A stretch of DNA of 51,205 bases from a virus, in the IMG/VR virus record IMGVR_UViG_3300009180_000056, positions 1 to 51,205 of that record; one strand, given 5' to 3'. The notes beneath the pieces are model-generated. The model had not been told where the DNA came from. It worked only from the letters and a program-made list of their open reading frames with translations, and ran no database searches. Of this stretch, positions 26,360 through 34,222 are shown in pieces (position 1 is the first letter of the stretch; each line of letters opens with the position of its first letter). The position numbers and the translations under genes are program-made.

Positions 26360-28693
26360 CTAAGAAATTTTTGTTGTGATAAAATCTATGGATGAAACAT
26401 TTTCTTCTTTCTTAATCATAACGATATTATCAGACCAATTACGTATTAAAGAATTGTGTGATATGACAAGTATATGGTCAAAATAATTTTTAATCTTTTT
26501 AAAGAACTCACCGACCATTTCCAAGTTCTCGTCAGCAATCTTACCAAACACCTCGTCCATAACTACGATGTTAGGTTTAGGTAATGATGATATTTTAGTT
26601 AATACACTACGAAGTGCCAATGAGGATATGGTTCTTTCATAACCAGACCCCGCATTAAGAGGCTTAACAATACGAGTTTCAGTATCTATCATAATAAATT
26701 CAACCTCGTTCTTATCGTTTATATTCATCTCTAAAATGAAATGACAACTATCAACTAACAAACGATACAATTCCTGATTGATTAATGGAATCATATTTTT
26801 AAGAATGATTTTAGATATTCCGTTTTTACCATAAACGGTTAAGTATATTTTAAACACGGCAGCTAATTCTTCCTCCGCCGTAATCTTTTTAATTAACTCC
26901 TCATTGATACCAACCTTACCATTCATATTTGAAATGTTATTGGTATGTTTTTCAATGTTAGTGTTTGTCTGTCTAATATCTCCGTTTGCTGTTTCTATTT
27001 TAGTTTTAAGTGCAATCACTTCAGCATCAATCTTTTGGTTATCCTCAAGTTTCTTTTTATTACTTTCGTAATTATCTAATCTTTTTTGTTTACTATCAAT
27101 CTCCAATTGTTTTTGTTCAATCTCTAATTGATATCTTTCCTTACGAAGTTTGTTTCTTTCGTAAGCTTCAAATTCGGTTTTTAATTTATCAAATCCTTCA
27201 GATTGTTCTTTTAATAAATCAAATTGATTTTGATTTAATTCCATCTCCTTAATGATATCTTCAATTTCTTTTTTAATCTTTTCAATCTCGTCCGTATGAT
27301 CTACTTCATCTAACGCACGATTACAAGTAGGACAAACTGTTCCTTCTTCAAATTGTTTAATTAATTTTTCTCTTTGAGTTTTTTCATATTTGGATACAAC
27401 ATCAATTCCTTGAAGATTTGCCATTTCACCTTTTAACTCTTTGTGTTGATCTTCATCATAGAATTGTGATGGTTCAACAACACTAACTCCGTCGGCGTTT
27501 GTTTGACTTACATTTTTTTGAGTTAATAAAAAAGTAACTTCTCTTTGTAATAAAGTTGGATTTGTATTCAGTAATTCTTTATCAACATCATTATTTCTTT
27601 TTAAAAATACATCATCTCTTTTCTTTTCTAACTTGTCTAAATCCTTTTCAAACTTACCTAATTCTTTTGTTAATTTTACAATCTCATTTTCTGAATTGGT
27701 AATACTTTCTTTGTATGTTTCATTATCAGATTCTAAACTAACTTTGTTATATGTGTTGGATACCAATTTCTTACCCCAATCGTTATAAATTTCTTTTGCA
27801 AGTTCTTCTTTAATTTTTAAGTTTTCCAACCCCATGAACTTTGTTAAGATTTGTCCACGAGCGGTTGGTTTGGATTCAATCAGTTCTTCTAAATTATAAC
27901 CAGTTGTTAATATGGTTGATAAGAAATCTTCTTCTGTTCCAATTGCTGAAGATATAAATGCTTCCGTTTCTCTTCTTTGTTCACCCGATAAATTTACGAT
28001 TTCTCCATCTTCAGTTTTTTTATAAAACTCTAATTCATTTTTAACGGTGTACTCACCAGACTTACCCATCTTACGAGATGTCTTTCTTTCAATGACGTAG
28101 TCATCACCATCAATAGTGATTTCACCACGAACACTTACATCATTCTTATCGGTAAATCTATTAAAGATTTCACCGTTAGTTTTTGTCTTTGTTGTTGTAT
28201 TAAAAAATAAGAACATTAAAAGATCTACTGAAGATGTAGATTTACCGCCGAAGTTCTTTGGTGTGGATTCAATTACCGTAATACCGTCCAACCCAGTAAA
28301 ATCAATAACGTTATTATCTCCGAATGATAAAAAATTAGAAAACTCCACTTTCCTAATATACCATTTATTATATCTAACTTTGTTTTCATTTAATTTATCT
28401 ATTTGAATATTAACTTTATTATCTAACCTATCAACCAATTCCCATTTAATATCAATTTCATTATCCTTAATGAAATCTTTCATTAGTTTCTTTTGATATT
28501 GGTGGTCTAAGATATTATCTGACGCTTCCAAAGATTCTAATCGTGTTTGATTAACACTCGTTAATGTTTTAGTGATTACTTGAACTGTCTTAGCATTATA
28601 TTTTTTCTCAAAATAAGATTTTACTCTTCTGATTTTTTCAGGGGTGAAATTTTCGGGGACATCTTCCCACGTTACTTTTATAAACGGATTCAT
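26360..28693 (-). CDS. SbcC/Rad50-like ATPase, T4 gp46-like recombination nuclease subunit
   Basis: 777 residues. A Walker A variant (TPKNFGGKSTSS, about 144-155) and a Walker B region (NIVVMDEVFGKI, about 705-717) flank a long coiled coil interrupted by the zinc-hook CPTC near residue 453. GSGYERTISSLALRS before Walker B fits the ABC signature. It pairs with the SbcD/gp47-like nuclease (33367-32687 plus 31809-31579) to process DNA ends for recombination. An extra 108 residues precede the usual start (YIRKVEFSNFLSFG), which is not normal for gp46. The ATG overlaps the methyltransferase stop (TAATG). Confidence 0.92.
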   Translation of the reverse strand: MNPFIKVTWEDVPENFTPEKIRRVKSYFEKKYNAKTVQVITKTLTSVNQTRLESLEASDNILDHQYQKKLMKDFIKDNEIDIKWELVDRLDNKVNIQIDKLNENKVRYNKWYIRKVEFSNFLSFGDNNVIDFTGLDGITVIESTPKNFGGKSTSSVDLLMFLFFNTTTKTKTNGEIFNRFTDKNDVSVRGEITIDGDDYVIERKTSRKMGKSGEYTVKNELEFYKKTEDGEIVNLSGEQRRETEAFISSAIGTEEDFLSTILTTGYNLEELIESKPTARGQILTKFMGLENLKIKEELAKEIYNDWGKKLVSNTYNKVSLESDNETYKESITNSENEIVKLTKELGKFEKDLDKLEKKRDDVFLKRNNDVDKELLNTNPTLLQREVTFLLTQKNVSQTNADGVSVVEPSQFYDEDQHKELKGEMANLQGIDVVSKYEKTQREKLIKQFEEGTVCPTCNRALDEVDHTDEIEKIKKEIEDIIKEMELNQNQFDLLKEQSEGFDKLKTEFEAYERNKLRKERYQLEIEQKQLEIDSKQKRLDNYESNKKKLEDNQKIDAEVIALKTKIETANGDIRQTNTNIEKHTNNISNMNGKVGINEELIKKITAEEELAAVFKIYLTVYGKNGISKIILKNMIPLINQELYRLLVDSCHFILEMNINDKNEVEFIMIDTETRIVKPLNAGSGYERTISSLALRSVLTKISSLPKPNIVVMDEVFGKIADENLEMVGEFFKKIKNYFDHILVISHNSLIRNWSDNIVMIKKEENVSSIDFITTKIS

Positions 28694-30000
28694 TAAATTA
28701 TTTCGTTTAAATTTAGTGGTATTTTTCCAAGTACTGAAGGTGTAAAATTAAATTTATCTTCAATCATTATAAAAAATTGTTTTAATCTGTTTTTAAAAAT
28801 ATCAGAATTAAAAAACATAATAGATTTTTCCAAATCAATATTATCTTTTTTAGGAAATATACCCAACAACGAACCAGAGTAAAGTTCATTTGATTGTCCC
28901 ATAAAAAATGGATTTGCTAATCTTGTTTTTGGTGCGACATAGATTCTATTTTTGTCACTTAACATATTTTCTAAGTTTCTAACTGCACCATATTTCCACC
29001 AATCATTATCCGTATATTTTTTAATTTTTCTATTTTTTAATTTATCCTTATTTAATAAGAATAACAATCTAATATCCTCCGGTACTAAATTAATATCATT
29101 TATTTGGTCAAAAAAATAATAATTCTGATAACCACTATTAGTTCTAAATTTATGTATATAAACACCATCTTCTACCCTATCAGTTGAATAGAAACCATCT
29201 AATCCTGATACTACACCTACTTTAACATCAAAAAAATCTGATAGTGTGTTAGTATCGTCTTCATCACAAAAACAAAATTGGTCATTTGATATCTTCATTG
29301 GTTTAATAACACATTCATCCTTATTTACATATGATTCGATTGTTTCCCAAAATTTAGTTTCTCTTAAGAATGTACCCTTTTGAAATCTAAAGATACAAAG
29401 AGATGGTACAGATGCATCAGTAAATAACTTTTTCTCTCCGCAATCTATAAAATGAGTTATTGTACCATTTTGAAACATGAAATTTCTCAAAGTAATCGCT
29501 CCCACATTATACATGAACTCTTTTGGTGTAATAAAAATTAATTCTCCATTATCTTCTAATTGTTCAATACACTTATGAATAAAAAAATAATATAGATTTG
29601 ATTTCTTGTTATATCCATTTGGATTAGTCTTTTTATTAAATTCATAGTGTTTTATATTTTCTACAACACTATCGTCAAGAAATTTATATTTTACAAATGG
29701 TGGGTTACCAATAATTGTGTTAAATTTATTTTCTACTGGATAACTAAAGAAGTCCATTTCAATTACGGGAATACTATTGATTTCCGTAACCTTAGGTTTA
29801 AAGTCTATTAAGACAGGTTCTTTACTCTCTAACCCAAAAATTAAATCTCCTTCCCCAACTGAAGGTTCCATAATTGTACCTTTGTTTGAGATGAGAGATT
29901 GTATTACGTTCCTTATTACAGGATTCTTTGAAAAGAACTGTCCGTATTTATCTTTATTTAATTTGTTTATTTCTTCTTCCGTCAATATTTTTTCACTCAT
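28693..30000 (-). CDS. DNA adenine-N6 methyltransferase, TaqI-like (gamma class)
   Basis: 435 residues. AdoMet motif I is IMEPSVGEGDL (43-53) and the catalytic motif is IIGNPPFVKY (97-106; the NPPF form). A C-terminal region of about 200 residues would be the target-recognition domain. The N-terminus (KYGQFFSKNPVIRNVIQ) matches the usual beginning of this group. It methylates adenine at an unknown sequence. Members of this group often come with a restriction enzyme or act as fused restriction-modification proteins; no nuclease domain is present in this one, but the unknown gene just upstream (30007-30696) has no assigned role. Confidence 0.88.
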   Translation of the reverse strand: MSEKILTEEEINKLNKDKYGQFFSKNPVIRNVIQSLISNKGTIMEPSVGEGDLIFGLESKEPVLIDFKPKVTEINSIPVIEMDFFSYPVENKFNTIIGNPPFVKYKFLDDSVVENIKHYEFNKKTNPNGYNKKSNLYYFFIHKCIEQLEDNGELIFITPKEFMYNVGAITLRNFMFQNGTITHFIDCGEKKLFTDASVPSLCIFRFQKGTFLRETKFWETIESYVNKDECVIKPMKISNDQFCFCDEDDTNTLSDFFDVKVGVVSGLDGFYSTDRVEDGVYIHKFRTNSGYQNYYFFDQINDINLVPEDIRLLFLLNKDKLKNRKIKKYTDNDWWKYGAVRNLENMLSDKNRIYVAPKTRLANPFFMGQSNELYSGSLLGIFPKKDNIDLEKSIMFFNSDIFKNRLKQFFIMIEDKFNFTPSVLGKIPLNLNEII

Positions 30001-30006
30001 GATATA

Positions 30007-30696
30007 TTATAGGTATGGGTCCATACCGTCAAATTTAATTACATTTTTTCTAACATACATTTTATAATTTTCCCACAAAAAATAAAACCTTTCTTCACTT
30101 GTTCTATAAACTGATTCATATTCCATTTTAGATTGTAAAAAATTTGTTGGGTTAATTATAATATCATCTTGTGACATATATGATAATTCGTGTACTAAAA
30201 ATGTTTTTTTATCTTTTTTATAAGATATATAATAATAAAACCCATAATTTATTTTATTATCATTATTTTTTACTTTGTTGAGAAACAATTCAGTTATTTG
30301 TGCGGTTTTATAAGATTTGTCGTCTCCCGTTAATGCATAACCAATTATTCCATCTTTACCAATATTACTTGCATTTTTGGACATATGTGATTTAATATTA
30401 CCTAAATGCTCCGTATGTTCAATCGATAATAAATCTTCAATGATAATATCTTCGGTACTTCTTTCATTATTTTCATCTAATCTATTTTTAAATTTAAATC
30501 CATACTTACTTGCCTCTGAATTTAAATCCATTAGAAACACACGTATTGGATTTTCTTGTTTTTCTGATTCTTTTCTTCCGTCTTTAAAATCTCCAACAAT
30601 AAATTCAGGTGAAAGTGGATTAACAACTTCATTAAAAAAATTGTTCATTCTTTTTAATAAATTAAATGGATGGAATATTGGTAAATTACTATTCAT
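30007..30696 (-). CDS. Uncharacterised 229-residue protein beside the TaqI-like methyltransferase
   Basis: Starts MNSNLPIFHPFNLLKRMNNFF. Mixed alpha/beta with IRVFLMDLNSEASKYG, GIIGYALTGDDKSYKT and FLVHELSYMSQDD; no motif I recognise. It lies 6 bases before the methyltransferase, so both are probably made together. A restriction enzyme would be the classic partner, but I see no clear PD-(D/E)XK or HNH core. It could equally be a regulator or an unrelated passenger. Confidence 0.6.
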   Translation of the reverse strand: MNSNLPIFHPFNLLKRMNNFFNEVVNPLSPEFIVGDFKDGRKESEKQENPIRVFLMDLNSEASKYGFKFKNRLDENNERSTEDIIIEDLLSIEHTEHLGNIKSHMSKNASNIGKDGIIGYALTGDDKSYKTAQITELFLNKVKNNDNKINYGFYYYISYKKDKKTFLVHELSYMSQDDIIINPTNFLQSKMEYESVYRTSEERFYFLWENYKMYVRKNVIKFDGMDPYL

Positions 30697-30705
30697 TACT
30701 TAATT

Positions 30706-31011
30706 CTATTTTTCTAATTTCTCAACCAAGACATTAAATGAATAGACTAAACCACTGGTTAAAACAGCATCAAAGAATAAACACATATACCAAGGACATG
30801 GAAAATATTTATTTGTTAATCCCCCAAAAACAAGGGACATACCAATGCCTACATAAAAGGGTAGGCACATCATACAATTCACCAGTTTTCCAAACCATTC
30901 TGATTTTCTTGTAATCCATTCTCTTGGTGTGTTGAATATACTACCAAAAACCATAATGTTTGATATCCCATAGGAAATGAACAACCACATAATAAAATTC
31001 ATCATAATCAT
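30706..31011 (-). CDS. Small membrane protein with CxxC, DUF1360-like
   Basis: 101 residues with three hydrophobic segments (IMWLFISYGISNIMVFG; FYVGIGMSLVFGGL; MCLFFDAVLTSGLVYSF). The segment WFGKLVNCMMCLPFYVG resembles the CxxC..FW.G pattern of DUF1360 membrane proteins found in phages and Bacillus, whose role is unknown. The family call is tentative. Placed in the recombination cluster without a clear link to it. Confidence 0.55.
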   Translation of the reverse strand: MIMMNFIMWLFISYGISNIMVFGSIFNTPREWITRKSEWFGKLVNCMMCLPFYVGIGMSLVFGGLTNKYFPCPWYMCLFFDAVLTSGLVYSFNVLVEKLEK

Positions 31012-31070
31012 TAATTTATTATTTAAAATATAGAGAAAAGATTCCGTAAAAAAAAGTAAGTTGCCGAAAA

Positions 31071-31610
31071 TTATTCGTCGTATAATGAATTCATATTACT
31101 ATTCTTCATTAATCTACCCTTCCCTAACTTGGATAGTGAATTTGTAATGTTATCTAAATCTGTCTTAAGTTTTTCATTCTCTTTCATTAATCTATCTATC
31201 TCATCATTGTTAAGCACCTCCCTAACAACTTCCACAATTTTCTCAACCGGAACCTCTTTAATCACCTCTTTAGTTACGGTTTTACTCTTACCTTTCTTTT
31301 CAACGATGACCTCTTTAATGACCTCCACAGGTACCTCTATTGTTATTTCTTTAATTACTTCCCTAATGACTTCAACGGGAACCTCAACAATACGTTCAAC
31401 TATCTTTTCAACAATAACTTCTTTGATTGTCTCTTTGGGTACTTCAACGATTTCTCTAATTTTATTACCATTTGGTATCTCACCGTATTTTAATAAAGAA
31501 AATCCTCTATTAAAGGTTTCTTGAGCTTGTTTATCAATATCTGTTATATTATTTAATTCACAAAATTGAGTGAACTCCTTATCCAAGATTAACGTGTGTT
31601 TCTTTTCCAT
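31071..31610 (-). CDS. Protein with EVPVEVIKEV repeats
   Basis: 179 residues from the ATG at 31610 (MEKKHTLILDKEFT); the frame can be extended 2 codons to a TTG, which is less likely. Residues about 1-50 form a small folded region. About 55-130 are tandem variants of a roughly 10-11-residue unit such as VPVEVIREVIKEI, which alternates charged and branched residues, and a coiled-coil-like tail ends in NSNMNSLYDE. Repeats of this kind can form extended helical rods or assemblies. Function unknown. The start overlaps the gp47 C-terminal fragment by 32 bases. Confidence 0.6.
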   Translation of the reverse strand: MEKKHTLILDKEFTQFCELNNITDIDKQAQETFNRGFSLLKYGEIPNGNKIREIVEVPKETIKEVIVEKIVERIVEVPVEVIREVIKEITIEVPVEVIKEVIVEKKGKSKTVTKEVIKEVPVEKIVEVVREVLNNDEIDRLMKENEKLKTDLDNITNSLSKLGKGRLMKNSNMNSLYDE

Positions 31611-31809
31611 CTTCAATGTCTTTTATATCGTTTATTGAGAAATGAAGAAACGGCTGTTCGTTATCCAAATCATGAAATGTATATTCATTTGTTTCCACAT
31701 CATAAATACCATACCCATGATGTTTAACTGTCTCACCAAAGTTTTGTTGAATGAGGCTACCAATTTGTATTATTGGTATTTTTTTTACTAATTTAATTTT
31801 TTTTCCCAT
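31579..31809 (-). CDS. C-terminal fragment of the SbcD/gp47-like nuclease
   Basis: 76 residues. KKIPIIQIGSLIQQNFGE followed by HHGYGIYDVETNEYTF is the part of T4 gp47/SbcD-type nucleases that follows the last metal motif (in T4 gp47 the matching stretch reads IGTPWTL, then GFWMFDTETERTEF). The metal-binding half lies upstream at 32687-33367. The two pieces are separated by an endonuclease gene and are in different frames. It may still be translated from its own ATG (31809), which overlaps the endonuclease stop by 22 bases, and join the N-terminal piece as a two-chain enzyme; if not, gp47 activity would be lost. Confidence 0.75.
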   Translation of the reverse strand: MGKKIKLVKKIPIIQIGSLIQQNFGETVKHHGYGIYDVETNEYTFHDLDNEQPFLHFSINDIKDIEDGKETHVNLG

Positions 31810-32642
31810 TCTATTAAATGTTTATATTTTTCTTTATTTTCAACATAATCAATAACAAATTGTATATTATTGATTTTACAATATTCTTTAACTGCAATTA
31901 TTTTTAACTTTAATTGCTCTTCATCTTCGACATATCCTTTTATTTCTTCTATTTTTTTAACTCCGTTAATATATTCAACATAAAAATCGGGTAAATAAAT
32001 TTTATTTAAATTTTTATGATTATATTTTATTTGTATTCCATGTTTTTTCGTCCAAAAAAATACATCTTTATTTTCATTTAATTCTATCATCTTATTCATT
32101 TCCCAAGACGAATGATAGAACTCCTCATTATTTGTTTTTGTATTTAATAAAAAACCTTTTGTGCAATTTTTATACGCAAAAGATGTTTCATTATTTTCTA
32201 ACCTTTTTATATTTGATTTACTAATTTTTTCCCTAAATTCATTTGTATGCCAATCCATTGATCCATCTTCAAGTCTATGTCTTTCAAAAAAATCTAAATG
32301 TTTTTTTATTCTACTTTCTTTTTTCCAACTTTCTTTAATTTTTTCTTTTAATATTTTTTTAGTTTCTTCGGTATGTTTAAACATACCAGGTTTCCTATTT
32401 CCATAATTTGGATTACTTTCACCCACCATATTTATTTTTTGCCATTTAACTTGACATTTTCTTGAACATAATCTTTTTGGTATTTTAGCATTTGGATAAA
32501 TTAAAAATGTATTATCACATTCATCTAATTCACACACCTTTACTATTTGTTCAATTTTTACGTGAATACATTTTTTAGAACAAAATTTTTGATTTTTTTT
32601 TCCATTAAATTTATTTCCACATCTTTCACAATTTTTTTCCAT
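31788..32642 (-). CDS. Putative homing endonuclease: zinc fingers, NUMOD3-like, PD-(D/E)XK
   Basis: 284 residues. Two Cys4 fingers at 5-25 (C5,C8,C21,C25) and 37-63 (C37,C42,C59,C63). A NUMOD3-like stretch NPNYGNRKPGMFKHTEETKK (77-96) is a DNA-binding element typical of homing endonucleases. The nuclease core is near the C-terminus: LPDFYVE (P218, D219) then IEEIKGY (E233-x-K235), the PD-(D/E)XK catalytic set. It sits between the two halves of the gp47-like gene. A freestanding endonuclease inserted within a conserved gene is a known pattern (for example mobE in the nrdA of phage Aeh1). An octamer and a hairpin lie upstream. Nuclease class is seen by motif; homing is inferred. Confidence 0.78.
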   Translation of the reverse strand: MEKNCERCGNKFNGKKNQKFCSKKCIHVKIEQIVKVCELDECDNTFLIYPNAKIPKRLCSRKCQVKWQKINMVGESNPNYGNRKPGMFKHTEETKKILKEKIKESWKKESRIKKHLDFFERHRLEDGSMDWHTNEFREKISKSNIKRLENNETSFAYKNCTKGFLLNTKTNNEEFYHSSWEMNKMIELNENKDVFFWTKKHGIQIKYNHKNLNKIYLPDFYVEYINGVKKIEEIKGYVEDEEQLKLKIIAVKEYCKINNIQFVIDYVENKEKYKHLIEWEKKLN

Positions 32643-32768
32643 ATTTATAATATTTTAGTGATATATATAAATATCACCAAAAAAGACTAAATCACTTTTT
32701 CCCAACCATTTTTTAAATAATTTTCAACATCTTTTTCATCAACTTCAATTTCCGTCTCCAAATTTACA
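31800..32768 (-). mobile_element. Endonuclease gene insertion splitting the gp47-like gene
   Basis: Approximate limits: from just after the GDIHKR codons of the N-terminal piece to just before KKIPIIQIGS of the C-terminal piece. It contains the HEG plus about 80 bases that encode the extra tail (NLETEIEVDEKDVENYLKNG) of the N-terminal piece. That tail resembles the YLkkGW motif found in homing-endonuclease proteins, so it probably came in with the element. No group I intron core and no intein blocks are present. Exact limits need an uninterrupted relative. Confidence 0.65.
32658..32677 (-). promoter_or_regulatory. Hairpin overlapping a TATTTATA octamer before the endonuclease gene
   Basis: 7-bp stem GTGATAT/ATATCAC with a 6-base loop, placed between the N-terminal gp47 stop and the endonuclease start. 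The octamer (32666-32673) lies mostly in the loop and one arm, 23 bases before the ATG. In T4, hairpins and late promoters before mobile endonuclease genes limit their early expression; a similar set-up is plausible here. Confidence 0.45.
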
Positions 32769-33367
32769 ATTGCTCTTTTATGTATATCTCCACATAGGAC
32801 AATATCACAACCATAAAAATTACTTTTATCATATGCGTCGTCAAATGTAAAACCTAAATCAGTTGAAAATCCTTGAATAGGTCCGTGGAATAATCCTATC
32901 GTTAATTTAGATTCGTCTTTAGTAAACTCAGGTCGTGCGTTATGTTGATATAATGAATAAACAATCCATTGAATATTATCATCCATATATTCACCACTAT
33001 CTTTGTAATATTGAATAGTTGGGTCGTCTAATAATTGAACCACAGGTGTTATACTATCCATTCTTTGTGTATTATTTTCTAAGAAATCGTGATTGCCGGG
33101 AATGATAACAACTTTACCATATTTCGATAATTCTTTTAAAAACCAACTTGTTAATAATAACTGTTCATTAGAAATATTTATTTTCTGATGCGCCAGGTCC
33201 CCTGCAACAACGATACGAATTTCTTCATATTCAATACCTTCTTGATGCCACACAATATTATGTTCTCGTATCTCATCAATTAATGTTTCAAATTGTTCTC
33301 TATACAAATCATGCATTTGAATTGTACGAATATGTAAGTCGGCAATGTGTATTATTTTTTTGACCAT
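32687..33367 (-). CDS. N-terminal fragment of the SbcD/gp47-like nuclease (metallophosphoesterase)
   Basis: 226 residues. Metal motifs in order: HIADLH (D10, H12), VAGDLAH (D57), IPGNHD (N92, H93), LFHG (H161) and CGDIHKR (193-198, H196). These are the catalytic metal ligands of the Mre11/SbcD/gp47 family, which trims DNA ends with SbcC/gp46 (26360-28693). After residue 200 the expected continuation is replaced by 26 residues ending YLKNGWEKVI and a stop. The true continuation is encoded at 31579-31809 behind an inserted endonuclease gene. The start overlaps the RecB-like gene by 16 bases. Confidence 0.85.
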   Translation of the reverse strand: MVKKIIHIADLHIRTIQMHDLYREQFETLIDEIREHNIVWHQEGIEYEEIRIVVAGDLAHQKINISNEQLLLTSWFLKELSKYGKVVIIPGNHDFLENNTQRMDSITPVVQLLDDPTIQYYKDSGEYMDDNIQWIVYSLYQHNARPEFTKDESKLTIGLFHGPIQGFSTDLGFTFDDAYDKSNFYGCDIVLCGDIHKRAIVNLETEIEVDEKDVENYLKNGWEKVI

Positions 33368-34221
33368 CTTGAAATATATTTTGATAAATCCATTGTAAGG
33401 ATTGCATTTGTTATTTGTGGTGGAACTTTATATTCGGTAAATGTTCCGTCTTCTTTTAAAAGAACTATAACTCCACCTAATAATTTAGTATCGGAATATT
33501 TTGTCCCTTCTAGCATCTTACGTAACAATCTACCATATAATGGTAATTGTAAATAATAATGGCCTAAGGCATTATCATGAAAATTATTAAATGGTGGATA
33601 CAATCTACCAGTATAGTGATGTACCTCAAAGTTCTTTGGCTTATTACTCTTCCAATCAGTTATTACAAATCCAAAATCGTCTTTTGTTTTATTTTGCATT
33701 AACCAACACTTATCAGGTTGCCCCGTATACTGCTCTTTGGGATCACCTAATACAATTTCTGTATCTAATAATACCCCTCCTCGTTCTAACATTAAATCAA
33801 GAAAATCTTTTCCCGCTTTAATCATTGCATCACTTTTGCGTTGTTGTTCTTCATTAATCTCAAATATCGGTTGTCTAACTTCTTTGTAATTACCAAAACG
33901 ACCAATTAAATCTTTCTCCAATTCAAAGTGAACTCTACTTCCCATATTGGTTGATAAGTCGCCAGCCTCTTTCCATTCGGCAAGTAATTGTGATTGTCCT
34001 TCAGGGTCTCCTTTTGCCATTTTAAGTGCCATACCATCAGCATCAAATGGTTTGTGAAATTTCTTAACTACTTTAGATACGGATGGAAAGTTCTTTTTAA
34101 TTTCACCATCAACATCTTTCATATAGTAAATGTGTTCTTCTTCTATGAATGTTAATTCTAATTCTTGTCTTCTCTTTTCTAATAAATCGTTTATCTCTAA
34201 TGAGATGTCTTTTAAATTCAT
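33352..34221 (-). CDS. RecB/Cas4-like PD-(D/E)XK nuclease
   Basis: 289 residues. The pattern fits the RecB-type exonuclease group: GSRVHFELE (H98, E100), TEIVLGD (E155), TGQPDKCW (D170) and VITDWKSNK (D189, K191, the D..xK part of the core). A GxxD spaced 20 residues before DWK is usual. It probably degrades or trims DNA, for recombination or for breakdown of host DNA. It starts 1 base past the primase stop and overlaps the SbcD-like gene, in a cluster of recombination genes. No Fe-S cysteines are seen, so it is not a complete Cas4. Confidence 0.85.
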   Translation of the reverse strand: MNLKDISLEINDLLEKRRQELELTFIEEEHIYYMKDVDGEIKKNFPSVSKVVKKFHKPFDADGMALKMAKGDPEGQSQLLAEWKEAGDLSTNMGSRVHFELEKDLIGRFGNYKEVRQPIFEINEEQQRKSDAMIKAGKDFLDLMLERGGVLLDTEIVLGDPKEQYTGQPDKCWLMQNKTKDDFGFVITDWKSNKPKNFEVHHYTGRLYPPFNNFHDNALGHYYLQLPLYGRLLRKMLEGTKYSDTKLLGGVIVLLKEDGTFTEYKVPPQITNAILTMDLSKYISRWSKK

Positions 34222-34222
34222 G

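Noticed and set aside
31788-32768. Group I intron in the gp47-like gene
   Set aside because: Only about 80-120 bases lie outside the endonuclease frame, too few for the catalytic core, and the downstream piece starts within the end of the endonuclease gene.
31579-33367. Split intein joining the two gp47 pieces
   Set aside because: The first piece has no Cys or Ser start of an N-intein of sufficient length, and the second piece has only about 8 residues before native sequence, with no His-Asn end.
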